Assembly: GCF_036038375.1 (NCBI RefSeq)
Contig: NZ_CP107935.1
Span: 6,944,001 to 7,008,000, forward strand
Source: Streptomyces sp. NBC_00414
Lineage (GTDB): Bacteria; Actinomycetota; Actinomycetes; Streptomycetales; Streptomycetaceae
Length of the DNA stretch: 64,000 bases
Direction: 5' to 3'
Shown here: piece by piece, positions 44,700 through 53,319 of the stretch
How positions within the stretch are numbered: position 1 is the stretch's first letter
Layout of the letters: each line of letters starts with the position of its first letter
Position numbers and translations under genes: made by a program
The notes under the pieces: model-generated
The model's input: only the letters and a program-made list of their open reading frames with translations
What the model was told of the DNA's origin: nothing
Databases searched by the model: none

Positions 44700-44909
44700 G
44701 GCGGGTCCTCCCGAGAGCGCAGACCTGGGACTCCACCGGGTGGCGGTCCTCCCTACGCATCGTGCGGGAACTGACGGGGTGTCGCCTTTCGGGGTGGGCC
44801 GGGCGGGGTGCCGCTGGACGGGTGGTCTTCGGACAGGTGGCAGACGGCCGGATGCCGGTCGGCGGCGGACAGGCCATCGGGCGGGCGGCGCTCAGGCGGC
44901 GGGAGCGGC

Positions 44910-47900
44910 TCAGGTGTTGGGGAGGGACCGGAGGAGAGGGGCCCACGAGGCCGTGGTCAGCTCGCAGCCCGCGCGGACGAGGCGCTGCCGGTGTCCTTCG
45001 GAGCGGGTGTAGCCGAGGAAGCGCAGACCGGCCGCCTTCGCCGCGGTCAGTTCGGCGACCGACGAGCCGACCAGTACGGCGTCCTTCGGTGTGGCGCCGA
45101 GGTGCTCCAGGGCTCGCAGGAGGCAGTCGGGATCCGGCATCAGCAGGGTCAGGTCGTCCGCGCGGCCGTGCACTCCGCCGGTCACCAGGCCGGTCAGCCG
45201 GCCGTGGGACTGCAGATACCTCCACACGGCGCTCGGCGCGTTGTCCGCGACGACGGCAATGCGCCGCCCGAGCGAGCTGAGCGTGGTGATCATGGAGTCG
45301 GAGAAGGGGGTGGACGCCGCGGTCGACGCGGCCCGCTCCTCGATCCGGTTGAGCCGCCGGCGCAGGTCCGCTCCCAGCGGATGGCCGGCGAAGGCGCGCA
45401 GCAGGTCGAGGGGGGTCGAGCGCCCCTCCAGCGGATTGACGGGGCCGCCCCCGGGGAGGAGCGGATCGCCCCTCAGAGCGGCCTCGGGGTCGCGCAGCTC
45501 GGTGAGGAGCGCGGTGAGTTCCCGGAGGGCCTGCTTCTCGGCGTCGCTCGTGTGGAGGCGGGCGAGGGGGCCGTCGAAGCCGATGAGCACGCAGGGGCTG
45601 TCCAGCAGGGCCGTGGCCGGGTCGTCGACCGGGCGCCGGGCGGCCGGTCCGGTCGACCGGGGGACGGGCTGCCGGGCGGACTCGGACGGTCGGGCGGACT
45701 CTGGCCGCCGGGCGGGTTCGAACCGGCGGGGGGATCGCGGGGCGGGCTGCGGGGCGGGTTCAGGAGGGCTGTCGGGCGTCAGCCGCACCGAGCACGCCAC
45801 GGAGAGCCCGGGCACCGGCCACGTGCGCAGCCCGCTGTGCACCGCGTGCTGCGCCGCCCCCGCACGCTGGAGCGGGTGGCGGCGGGTGACGCGGCCCGCT
45901 TCCCTGAGCAGATGGTCGAGGAGGCGCTCGGAGACGTTGGCGGTCTCGCCGTGCACGAAGGCCACCGGGTCGTCCACGTGCCAGGACAGCTCGACGGACG
46001 CGGCGAAGGCGCCACCGCGGGAGCTGGGCAGGGACAGCTCGTGGGCGGCCCGGTGGGTGGTGAGGTCGACCTCGTAGTACGTGAGGCGGGGCCCCGAGGC
46101 GGGCGTACCGGTGAACCCGTCGGGGTCGAAGAGGGCCGGTGAGCCGTCGGGGGGCTGGAGGACCACGGCGGTGCGACCGGGTTCGGGCAGGGGGATCGAC
46201 ACCCGGCGGCGGGTGCTGAACGGGCCGCGTACCAGGTCGCGCCGTCCGGGCGGGAGGTCCGGTACACGGTCCGGGATCTCCAGCCGGCAGTACCAGGCGA
46301 GGGGCGGTCCGTCGCCCGACGGCGGGCGCAGCGGCCGGAAGTGGACCGGGCCGACCGGGACATCACCGCTCGTGAGCTCCTCGTAGAGGACGGGGGAGAG
46401 GACGACGGCGATGTCCGACTGCTCCAGAGCGGACGGGAGAGCGGTACGGGGAGGCCGCGCGGTGTGCCAGAACGTCAGCCGGATCCTGGGCGGGTCCGGC
46501 ACCTCCAGGAGTATGTCCGGCAGATCGCGCAGCGTCGCGTTCAGCACGTTGAGTACGGACGTGCCGGGTGCGGTGGACACGAGGTAGCCGTTGTCGACGG
46601 CCTGCATGTCGTACTGGTCGGAGGTCAGGCCGCTCAGCGAGAGCAGCCAGGACATGGTGTGCGAGAGCGTGCTGTGGGCCCCCCGGTGGTCGCCGGGGTC
46701 CGGGCACTCCATGGTGACGGTCGGCCGGCTGTCGTCGGGGGCGGCACGCAGTTCGCGGTACAGCTCCAGCAGGGTGGGGTTCGGCTCGCTGAACTGCCGG
46801 TCCTGCAACTCCTCGTACACCTCGTACGACTCGATGGCCTCGGCGATGCGGCCCTGGCCCTTGAGAGCGAGGATGTGCAGGCGGCGGAAGTCCTCGCGCT
46901 CGGGGTGGAAGCGGAGCAGTTCGCCGAGGTCGGTGGCCGCGCGCTCGAACAGGCCAAGTTCCAGGTCGAGTTCGGCGCGGGTGACGCACAGGGTGAGCCG
47001 GAGGGCGCGCAGCCGGGTGCGGGTCGTCTCCGCGGCGGGCCCGGGAACCTCGTCGACGGGATGGCCGCCCCACAGGTCGAGCGCGTGCTGGACGGCCTCG
47101 CGGGCCCCGGCCGGGTCTCCGGCGTCCCGGGAGGACTTCGCTCGCGCGATCAGTTCCTGGCAGCGGTTCACGTCGATGGTGTGCGGGGCCGCGTACACGG
47201 CGTAGCCGTCGGCGGTGGTGGCCACGACCCCGGGTCCGAGGGTGTCGCGCAGTCCGTCCGCACAGGTGGCCAGGAGGCGTGCGGCGCGCTGTGGCGGGCG
47301 CTGTCCCCACAGGCCGGCCGTCAGTTCGTCGTGCGTCACCGTCCGGCCGTGCCGGAGGAGCAGCATGCTGAGCAGGGCCTGCTCACGCGGGGAGCTGACG
47401 GGCAGGGTCCGGCGCCCCTGACTGATCCGTACGGGACCCAGCAGCCGATAGTGGTACCGGTGCGCGGTGACGGCGTCCAGCAGCCGGGAGAAGGACGGGG
47501 TCAGGAACAGGTCCCTGCCGCGGCGCTGGGTCGCCAGGTCCGCGGCGACGAGAGGCCGGACGGCGTCGTCGAACCGCGACCGGAACTCACCCGGAACACC
47601 GCCGAGTTCACCGGGCGGCTCTCCCTCGGCCAGCTCGCGCAGCAGGTGTCCGAGGTCCTCCAGATCCTTCGACTCGCCCCGCACGTCGTCCGCTCCCGGC
47701 GCGAAGGACGTGATCTGCACGGCGCCGTCCGGACGCAGCAGCAGACTGTGGGGGGTGAGTCCGCCGTGTACGACACCGTGTCCGTGCATCGCCTTGAGAC
47801 CTTGCACGACCTGGTGTGCCAGGGGTGCGAGCAGGGTGAAGGGGAGCTGGAAGCCGCCCTCGGCGGTGAGTTCCGCGACGGTGACTCCGTCCACGAAATC

Positions 47901-49796
47901 CGTGACCAGGTACGCGGTGCCGTCCTCGACGCCGTAGTCGTGCACGGCGAGCACATTCGGGTGCTTCACGCCCGCGAGGGTCCGCGCGGCCGTCAGGAAC
48001 CGCCGCTGCCGCTCCGGCGCGACGGTGTACCGGTGCACGGCGACCTTCCGGTCGAGCCGGGTGTCGTGGGCCTCCAGCACGCGCCTGCCCGGCCCCGGAC
48101 GGCGTAGCAGCCGGTATCTGCCGAGCACGAGTCCCGCGGTGGTCTTCGAGGGCGGCCCGCCCATCCGCCGTACGGACTCCTCCCGCACGACCGCGAACGG
48201 CTCGCCCACGGCCTCCTCACCGGCGCCGCCGCCTCCCGCGCCCTTGCCGCCCGGAGCGAGCACGCGGAACTCACCGGCCGCCAGACCGGCCCGCTCGTCG
48301 AGCAACGCGCCCACCCGGGAAAGGAGTTCGGAGGTCCTGCTGTACGCGGACCGTGGCAGGGTGCGCCGCAGCAGCTCCCGTACGCCCGGCCGGAAGACGT
48401 ACGAACCGGCGGCCCCCGGGACCGCGACCAGCGCGCCGCTGAGAATCACCTCGGCCAGGTGCTGCGGCCGGGGGTTCTTCTCGATCGCCGCCTGGACGAG
48501 ACGCATCACCGGCAACTCCGGTGGCCCCACCGCCAGATGCCCGGCCAGCCGGAAGGCCTCCGGAGAGGCGAGGGAGCGGAACCGCAGCAGCAGCTCCTCG
48601 GGGGACAGCCTCTCGACATCGCTGCGGCCCTTCTCGTCGACCGGCGCGGCGGGCGGGCCGGAGCCCAACAGGCCCACCGAGCCCGGCAGTCGGCCGCCGC
48701 CCGCCACCAGCGACGACCAGTTCGCCAGCCAGGGAGCCGAGGCTTCGAGCACGGGGAGGGGGAGCACACCGTGCGGCACGCCCTCCAGCGCGTACGAGTC
48801 CACGTCGTACGCCGAGTTGGGCGCCGCCGGGCCCGGCGCGGTGATCCGCGCGGTCGTGGCCGGCAGCGCGGTGGTGCGCCACAGGCGTTCCGGCAGCGGC
48901 TGGACCAGGGCCACCGGCATCCGGGCCGACCAGCGGCGCAGCGTGGTGTACCAGCGGGCGCCCGCCGGGCCGTCCCGCCACTGCGGCCCCATGCAGTCAC
49001 TGATCAGGAGCGTGACCGTGCGGCCGTCGGCGAACGACTCCTGCGAGCCGGGCCGGCGTACCGCGCCGTCGGCCTCCAGCCGGTGCAGTTCCACCGTGCG
49101 GAAGACGCCCGACTGCGCGAGCGCCGCGTGCAGTTCGCGCACGAGCGGTCGCCAGACGGGCATCGTCGGACCGGTGTCGTGCACGAGATGCAGCGTCAGC
49201 CAGCGCTCGGTCATGGGGCGCAGCACGGGCAGCCACCACTGGGGTGCGGCGCCGAGCCGGGCGATGCGGTGGGCGGTCGCCGCCTCGTCCAGCTCCTGCC
49301 CGACCGGGGCGGGGACGCTTCGCTTGAGGGGGCGGAGGGCGCGCTGGAGCTTCAGGGGGTGGGGGAGCATCGGTGGGGCGGGGGCCAGGAGCGATGTGTA
49401 GGGGCCGCCGGGGGTGGTGTTCGGCGGGCCGCCGTCCGGGCCTGGCCCCTCCGGGGTGGGCCGGCCGGGGAGGCGCAGGGGGATGCGGCCGTCGGGGTGG
49501 CTGGGGCGGGGTGGTGTCTCGGGCGCGGGGCGGTGAGGGCTTGTCGCGCCGTTCCCCGCGTCCTTCGGGTGGGTGGGGGTGAGCGGGGCGGCAGGGTGCG
49601 GGCGGTCCGTGTCGGGGAACGGCGTGGGGCGGGTGTGTGTCGGGGGCTCGGGGGGTGGCATGTGCTGGGCCAGCCACAGCAGTTCGGCCAGTTCGACGGA
49701 GGTCGGTTCCGGTCCGCCGGATGCCTGTGCGAGTACGCCGGCGAGGAGCGCGGCACCCGCACCGGTCCGTCCGTCCGCGCCGGCGTCAGAACGCAT
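44910..49796 (-). CDS. 1,628-residue SAV_2336-type protein: pseudokinase, SARP-like and HAD-like domains
   Basis: Domains in order: short helical start (ELAELLWLAQHM), Pro-rich linker (about 45-155), SAV_2336-type region (about 160-520; LHLVHDTGPTMP, LLISDCMGPQWR), a protein-kinase-like domain (about 550-765), an OmpR-type winged helix plus BTAD helical repeats as in SARP activators (about 785-1015), an undefined region (about 1020-1335; YYEVDLTTHRAAHEL), a Pro/Arg linker and a HAD-like domain (about 1400-1628). The kinase lacks the key residues (VAVHRY for VAVK, HGGL for HRDL, no DFG), and the HAD motif reads IGFDGPL, without the nucleophilic Asp. Its start overlaps the MoxR gene by 11 bp. 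It is probably the sensor/regulatory hub of a four-gene conflict-type system. Confidence 0.85.
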   Translation of the reverse strand: MRSDAGADGRTGAGAALLAGVLAQASGGPEPTSVELAELLWLAQHMPPPEPPTHTRPTPFPDTDRPHPAAPLTPTHPKDAGNGATSPHRPAPETPPRPSHPDGRIPLRLPGRPTPEGPGPDGGPPNTTPGGPYTSLLAPAPPMLPHPLKLQRALRPLKRSVPAPVGQELDEAATAHRIARLGAAPQWWLPVLRPMTERWLTLHLVHDTGPTMPVWRPLVRELHAALAQSGVFRTVELHRLEADGAVRRPGSQESFADGRTVTLLISDCMGPQWRDGPAGARWYTTLRRWSARMPVALVQPLPERLWRTTALPATTARITAPGPAAPNSAYDVDSYALEGVPHGVLPLPVLEASAPWLANWSSLVAGGGRLPGSVGLLGSGPPAAPVDEKGRSDVERLSPEELLLRFRSLASPEAFRLAGHLAVGPPELPVMRLVQAAIEKNPRPQHLAEVILSGALVAVPGAAGSYVFRPGVRELLRRTLPRSAYSRTSELLSRVGALLDERAGLAAGEFRVLAPGGKGAGGGGAGEEAVGEPFAVVREESVRRMGGPPSKTTAGLVLGRYRLLRRPGPGRRVLEAHDTRLDRKVAVHRYTVAPERQRRFLTAARTLAGVKHPNVLAVHDYGVEDGTAYLVTDFVDGVTVAELTAEGGFQLPFTLLAPLAHQVVQGLKAMHGHGVVHGGLTPHSLLLRPDGAVQITSFAPGADDVRGESKDLEDLGHLLRELAEGEPPGELGGVPGEFRSRFDDAVRPLVAADLATQRRGRDLFLTPSFSRLLDAVTAHRYHYRLLGPVRISQGRRTLPVSSPREQALLSMLLLRHGRTVTHDELTAGLWGQRPPQRAARLLATCADGLRDTLGPGVVATTADGYAVYAAPHTIDVNRCQELIARAKSSRDAGDPAGAREAVQHALDLWGGHPVDEVPGPAAETTRTRLRALRLTLCVTRAELDLELGLFERAATDLGELLRFHPEREDFRRLHILALKGQGRIAEAIESYEVYEELQDRQFSEPNPTLLELYRELRAAPDDSRPTVTMECPDPGDHRGAHSTLSHTMSWLLSLSGLTSDQYDMQAVDNGYLVSTAPGTSVLNVLNATLRDLPDILLEVPDPPRIRLTFWHTARPPRTALPSALEQSDIAVVLSPVLYEELTSGDVPVGPVHFRPLRPPSGDGPPLAWYCRLEIPDRVPDLPPGRRDLVRGPFSTRRRVSIPLPEPGRTAVVLQPPDGSPALFDPDGFTGTPASGPRLTYYEVDLTTHRAAHELSLPSSRGGAFAASVELSWHVDDPVAFVHGETANVSERLLDHLLREAGRVTRRHPLQRAGAAQHAVHSGLRTWPVPGLSVACSVRLTPDSPPEPAPQPAPRSPRRFEPARRPESARPSESARQPVPRSTGPAARRPVDDPATALLDSPCVLIGFDGPLARLHTSDAEKQALRELTALLTELRDPEAALRGDPLLPGGGPVNPLEGRSTPLDLLRAFAGHPLGADLRRRLNRIEERAASTAASTPFSDSMITTLSSLGRRIAVVADNAPSAVWRYLQSHGRLTGLVTGGVHGRADDLTLLMPDPDCLLRALEHLGATPKDAVLVGSSVAELTAAKAAGLRFLGYTRSEGHRQRLVRAGCELTTASWAPLLRSLPNT
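49548..49575. repeat. Dispersed repeat inside the SAV_2336-type gene
   Basis: A reverse-orientation copy (TCGCGCCGTTCCCCGCG) in frame within the Pro-rich linker, encoding about AGNGATS near residue 80. The linker tolerates it. Confidence 0.7.
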
Positions 49797-50826
49797 CCGG
49801 TTCCTCTCCCGTGCGGCTCAGATACGGCATCAGCTGCTCGGCCAGCTCGTCGCGCGACGACGCGTCGAGCCCCGCCACCCCCGTGAGGTAGATCGCGTTG
49901 AGCAGCTGGTCCGTGGCCAGCTCCCCCTCCGTCCCGCGGTCCAGGAAGCGTTCGATCAGGTCGCGGGCGTACGCGTCGGGCTCGCCCAGGTGGGCGCGGA
50001 CGATGTGCTCCAGGTGGGCGGCGCGGGGCTGGTGGAGTTCGAGGCGGACACAGCGGCGCAGGAAGGCGGGCGGGAACTCGCGTTCGCCGTTGCTGGTGAG
50101 GACCACGAAGGGGAAGGCCCGGCAGCGGACCCGGCCGCGCGTGACCTCGACCCGCTCGTCCGTGCCGTCGATCATGACCTCGGCCGCAGGGGTGTGCCGG
50201 GCGGAGCGGACCAGCTCGGGGATCTCGTACTGGCCCTCCTCCAGGATGTTGAGGAGGTCGTTCGGCAGGTCCAGGTCGCTCTTGTCGATCTCGTCGATCA
50301 GCAGGGTGCGCGGCCGGCCGTACGGGAGGAGCGCCGTGCCGAGCGGGCCGAGCCGCAGATGGTCCTGGAGCTCGCTGTCCGTCGGGAGCACCGGGCCGGA
50401 CGGGGCCTCGCCGCCGGGCCGGACGTCGCGTGCGGCCGCGTACAGGCGGGACAGCGGGTCGTACTGGTAGAGCCCGTCGTGCAGTGTGGTGCGACTGGTG
50501 ACGTTCCAGCGCAGGACGGGACCGAGCCGCAACTCCCGTGCCACCGCGTACGCCAGGCTCGACTTGCCGCTGCCCGGCGGGCCCGTCACCAGGAGGGGCC
50601 GGCGCAGATAGAGGGCCGCGTTGACGAGCTGGACGGCACGGTCCGTGGCGCGGTAGGTGCGGGCGCGGTGCCGCCGGTCCGGGGACGTGGCCGACGCGTC
50701 GTCGTCCTCGGCGGGCGTCGTCAGCTCCGGACCGCCGTCGAAGTCGCGCCAGGGCGGCGGCGCGGGCAGCTCGGCGATGCCGTCGTGCGGCTCGCTCGCA
50801 CCCGTGTAGACGGGCCACAGGGACAT
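49786..50826 (-). CDS. MoxR-family AAA+ ATPase
   Basis: A 346-residue ATPase. Walker A GPPGSGKS (82-89), Walker B LLIDEID (175-181), sensor-1 Asn246 (VVLTSNGERE), and Arg-finger region FPPAFLRRCVR (251-261); a helical lid follows. MoxR proteins remodel partner proteins, commonly von Willebrand A proteins. No vWA gene is seen here; the likely partner is the SAV_2336-type protein, whose gene overlaps by 11 bp. All ATPase residues are intact. It follows the protease gene by 57 bp in the same operon. Confidence 0.93.
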   Translation of the reverse strand: MSLWPVYTGASEPHDGIAELPAPPPWRDFDGGPELTTPAEDDDASATSPDRRHRARTYRATDRAVQLVNAALYLRRPLLVTGPPGSGKSSLAYAVARELRLGPVLRWNVTSRTTLHDGLYQYDPLSRLYAAARDVRPGGEAPSGPVLPTDSELQDHLRLGPLGTALLPYGRPRTLLIDEIDKSDLDLPNDLLNILEEGQYEIPELVRSARHTPAAEVMIDGTDERVEVTRGRVRCRAFPFVVLTSNGEREFPPAFLRRCVRLELHQPRAAHLEHIVRAHLGEPDAYARDLIERFLDRGTEGELATDQLLNAIYLTGVAGLDASSRDELAEQLMPYLSRTGEEPDAF

Positions 50827-50883
50827 GGTCTCTCCGAACGTGTTCCGGTGCTTCGGTGATCTGTTCAGTGGTCGGCTCAGTGG

Positions 50884-52641
50884 TCAGCCGACCGGGCTGT
50901 GCAGGTAGCCGACGGGATCAGGCAGGCATTCGGGGTCCTCCCACAGCAGGGCCAGGTCGTACGCCCAATGCGGCTCCGGCGCGTCGGAGGCGTACGCGGT
51001 CTCGCGCAACTCATGCACATGACGCGGCAGTTCACGGATCGGCAGGTTCGCCAGGTGTTCGGCGAGGCGGTCCAGGAACGCCGACCCCCGGCAGTCGGCC
51101 GACTCCCCGCACCGGTGCTCGCCCCGGCAGCCGGTGCGCGGCCACAGCATCACCGGCACCGCCGCGTTCAGGCTCGCCTGGAACAGCCGCCGCACCCGGT
51201 CCGCGCGCGGCGGCGTGGCGAAGCCCACCATGTCGGCGTCGCGGCGCAGTCCGATGGTCAGTTTCACCTGGTCCTGGCCGACCGACCAGCAGTCGATACG
51301 GTGCAGCCGTGCCGTCGGCCGCGCGTCCAGGTGCTGCCACTTCTGCCGGAGTTTGTGCTGCAGACCCCCGCTGCGCCGCCGTTCCAGGTCCATCACGACG
51401 AGCGGTGCGAAGGAGCCGAGCGGACTGTCGTCGTCCGCGCTGCGCTTCCAGTGCGCCACGTCCGCGTTGAGCCAGCGGCGCGGCAGCACGAAGGCGATCA
51501 GCTCTTGTGCTCCCGGCTCCAGTTCGTGGTAGGCCTCGTCGATCCGCTCCAGTGTGTAGGGGCGGACCCGCTCCACGGGAAGTCGGCGCGAGCCCACCAC
51601 TCTGCGGTGTCCGCCGTTGTACGCGGACACCTCCACCAGGAACCGGCCGTCGCCGGAGCCGCTGGGGGCGATCTCCACGAGGATCGGCGACCAGGTGTGC
51701 GGGTCGGCTCCGCCGGTTTCGGGGCGGGGCTTCGGCGTCGGGTCGGGGCGGTGGGCCCGGGGGGCCGCGGGCCAGGCGCGCAGGGCGGTGCGGGTGGGGG
51801 TGTCGTCCACGAAGTCGGCGAGGCGGGTGGTGAAGCGGGTGACCGCTGCCGGGTCCTGTACCTCTGAGAGGAGGTACCAGGCCGCGTCCCACAGGGAGGT
51901 GAAGCGGTGGGGCGGGAGCGGGGGGCCCAGGGGGCCGACGGCGTCCTGGTACAGCCGTTCGGGGCTGTGTTCCGGGACGGGGAACTGCAGACGTGCCAGC
52001 AGGAGTCTGAGGTGTCCCTTTTCCCCTTGGCCGTACTCCGGGGTCGGGATGAGGTCCGCCAGGCGGGGCCAGTAGCGGGCCATGACCTGGGAAGGGAGCA
52101 TCCGGCCGTTACGGATCTCGGGGCTGCGGGCGGCGGCCGAGACCATGCCCACGACCCGGCCGGTGTCCGCGAGGGTCACCGCCGCGCCGCTGAACCCCGG
52201 TGCGAGCGACTGGCCGTGCGCGGCCCATGACTCCAGCTGGACCCACTCCCCGGCGATCAACTGCTCGGCGGTGGCCCGGTATTCGGCGAAAGTGCCCTCG
52301 TCGTACCGCTTCGGGAAGCCGTAGGCGAGGAGCCTGCGCGGCGGTTCACCGTAGGCGTCGGTGGGTGTCGCGAACTCCGCTGGCTTCATCGGCACCGGCC
52401 GGTCCAGCTCCAGTACGGCCAGATCGCCCGGGTCGGTCTCGCGGCCGTCCCAGCCGCCGTGCGCGACCACCCGGGCGGGGACCTCCTCGTAGCCGCCGTG
52501 CGCGAAGGACACCGCGACCGCTTCGGTGTCACTGCGCGCCACGACATGGGCGCAGGTCAGGACGTGCTGCTCGGTGACCAGGAAGCCGGCGCCGGTGTCC
52601 CGTCCGCAGCTGATTCTCGCGTGCCAGGAAGCGCTGCTCAT
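50884..52641 (-). CDS. Trypsin-like serine protease fused to a VMAP-C-like domain
   Basis: A 585-residue cytoplasmic protein with no signal peptide. The N-terminal trypsin fold (about 1-200) has a complete triad: His32 (LTCAHVV), Asp73 (DLAVLEL) and Ser151 (PGFSGAAV). A middle region leads to a C-terminal domain (about 300-585; ILVEIAPSGSGDGRFLVEVSAY, then DLALLWEDPECLPDPVGYL) resembling the C-terminal domain of vWA-MoxR-associated conflict proteins. The protease is probably the effector, released on signal. It overlaps the upstream gene by 4 bp (ATGA). The VMAP-C assignment is from recalled family patterns. Confidence 0.87.
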   Translation of the reverse strand: MSSASWHARISCGRDTGAGFLVTEQHVLTCAHVVARSDTEAVAVSFAHGGYEEVPARVVAHGGWDGRETDPGDLAVLELDRPVPMKPAEFATPTDAYGEPPRRLLAYGFPKRYDEGTFAEYRATAEQLIAGEWVQLESWAAHGQSLAPGFSGAAVTLADTGRVVGMVSAAARSPEIRNGRMLPSQVMARYWPRLADLIPTPEYGQGEKGHLRLLLARLQFPVPEHSPERLYQDAVGPLGPPLPPHRFTSLWDAAWYLLSEVQDPAAVTRFTTRLADFVDDTPTRTALRAWPAAPRAHRPDPTPKPRPETGGADPHTWSPILVEIAPSGSGDGRFLVEVSAYNGGHRRVVGSRRLPVERVRPYTLERIDEAYHELEPGAQELIAFVLPRRWLNADVAHWKRSADDDSPLGSFAPLVVMDLERRRSGGLQHKLRQKWQHLDARPTARLHRIDCWSVGQDQVKLTIGLRRDADMVGFATPPRADRVRRLFQASLNAAVPVMLWPRTGCRGEHRCGESADCRGSAFLDRLAEHLANLPIRELPRHVHELRETAYASDAPEPHWAYDLALLWEDPECLPDPVGYLHSPVG

Positions 52642-53030
52642 GGGCGCGGGGTGGTCTCCGGGGATGCGGGGGCGGACGCGGGGGGAGCGTTGGCGGGCCG
52701 CGGGGCGCCGTCCGGCCGCTCGGGCGACCAGGAGAGCTTGACCAGCAGGTGGCCTTCGACGGCACTCTTGGCGATCAACGCGCCTGCCTCCGCCGTGAGT
52801 CTGACCCCGAACTCGATCTCCACGGAGTCGGGCCTCAGCGAACCGTCCCGGAAGACCCGGAGCGCGGACTCCGCGGCAGCCCTCGCTCCCTCCAGCGAGC
52901 CTTCGAACGTACGGGCCGCCTGGACCGTGCCGTCCCCGCGTGCCACCAGACGGGAGCCGGACTCGTCCTCGGCTCCCTCGACGACGATCACGGCCCCGTC
53001 GTCCGTCTTGAACTCCACTAATCCATCCAT
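52638..53030 (-). CDS. Trypsin-co-occurring domain protein (CU044_2847-like)
   Basis: A 130-residue protein with the core pattern LVEFKTDDGAVIVVEG, a helical ARTFEGSLEGARAAAESALRVF, and DSVEIEFGVRLTAEAGALIAKSAVEGHLLVKLSW, then a Pro/Ala-rich tail. Such small proteins travel with trypsin-like conflict-system proteases and are proposed to bind or inhibit them; here it is the first gene, overlapping the protease by 4 bp. I chose ATG 53030; ATG 53075 would add 15 residues. Neither has a clear ribosome site. Confidence 0.8.
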   Translation of the reverse strand: MDGLVEFKTDDGAVIVVEGAEDESGSRLVARGDGTVQAARTFEGSLEGARAAAESALRVFRDGSLRPDSVEIEFGVRLTAEAGALIAKSAVEGHLLVKLSWSPERPDGAPRPANAPPASAPASPETTPRP

Positions 53031-53256
53031 TGCGCGCCAGAACCCCCGTAGTCCGTCACCGGTGACCACTCTCATTGTCACGGACGGTACTTGGCGCTGT
53101 CGCGGTTTCCACCGGTCGTTCACCGTTCCTGTGGCGGAAAACCGCCAGGGCAGCTTCCCGCCAGGTTCCGTCGGCGCCACCGCAACACCGGCCACCCGAC
53201 ACTCTTCGCAGCACCCCCGCACCACCCGGACGACACCCCGGCCCGAGAAGCACCGG

Positions 53257-53297
53257 ACCGTCCGAGGCGGTCCGAGGCGGTCCGAGGCGGTCCGGGA
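53257..53297. repeat. 10-bp tandem repeat upstream of the S8 protease gene
   Basis: TCCGAGGCGG is repeated three times at 53261-53290 with partial units either side, ending about 23 bp before the start codon. It lies in the 289-bp divergent region between the conflict operon and the protease gene and may be a binding-site array or slippage product. Confidence 0.7.
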
Positions 53298-53319
53298 CGA
53301 TCAGAGACGAGGGGCACGG

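Noticed and set aside
49352..50818. Overlapping - strand open frame within the MoxR and SAV_2336 genes
   Set aside because: Arg/Pro-rich alternate frame; both real genes have conserved motifs in their own frames.
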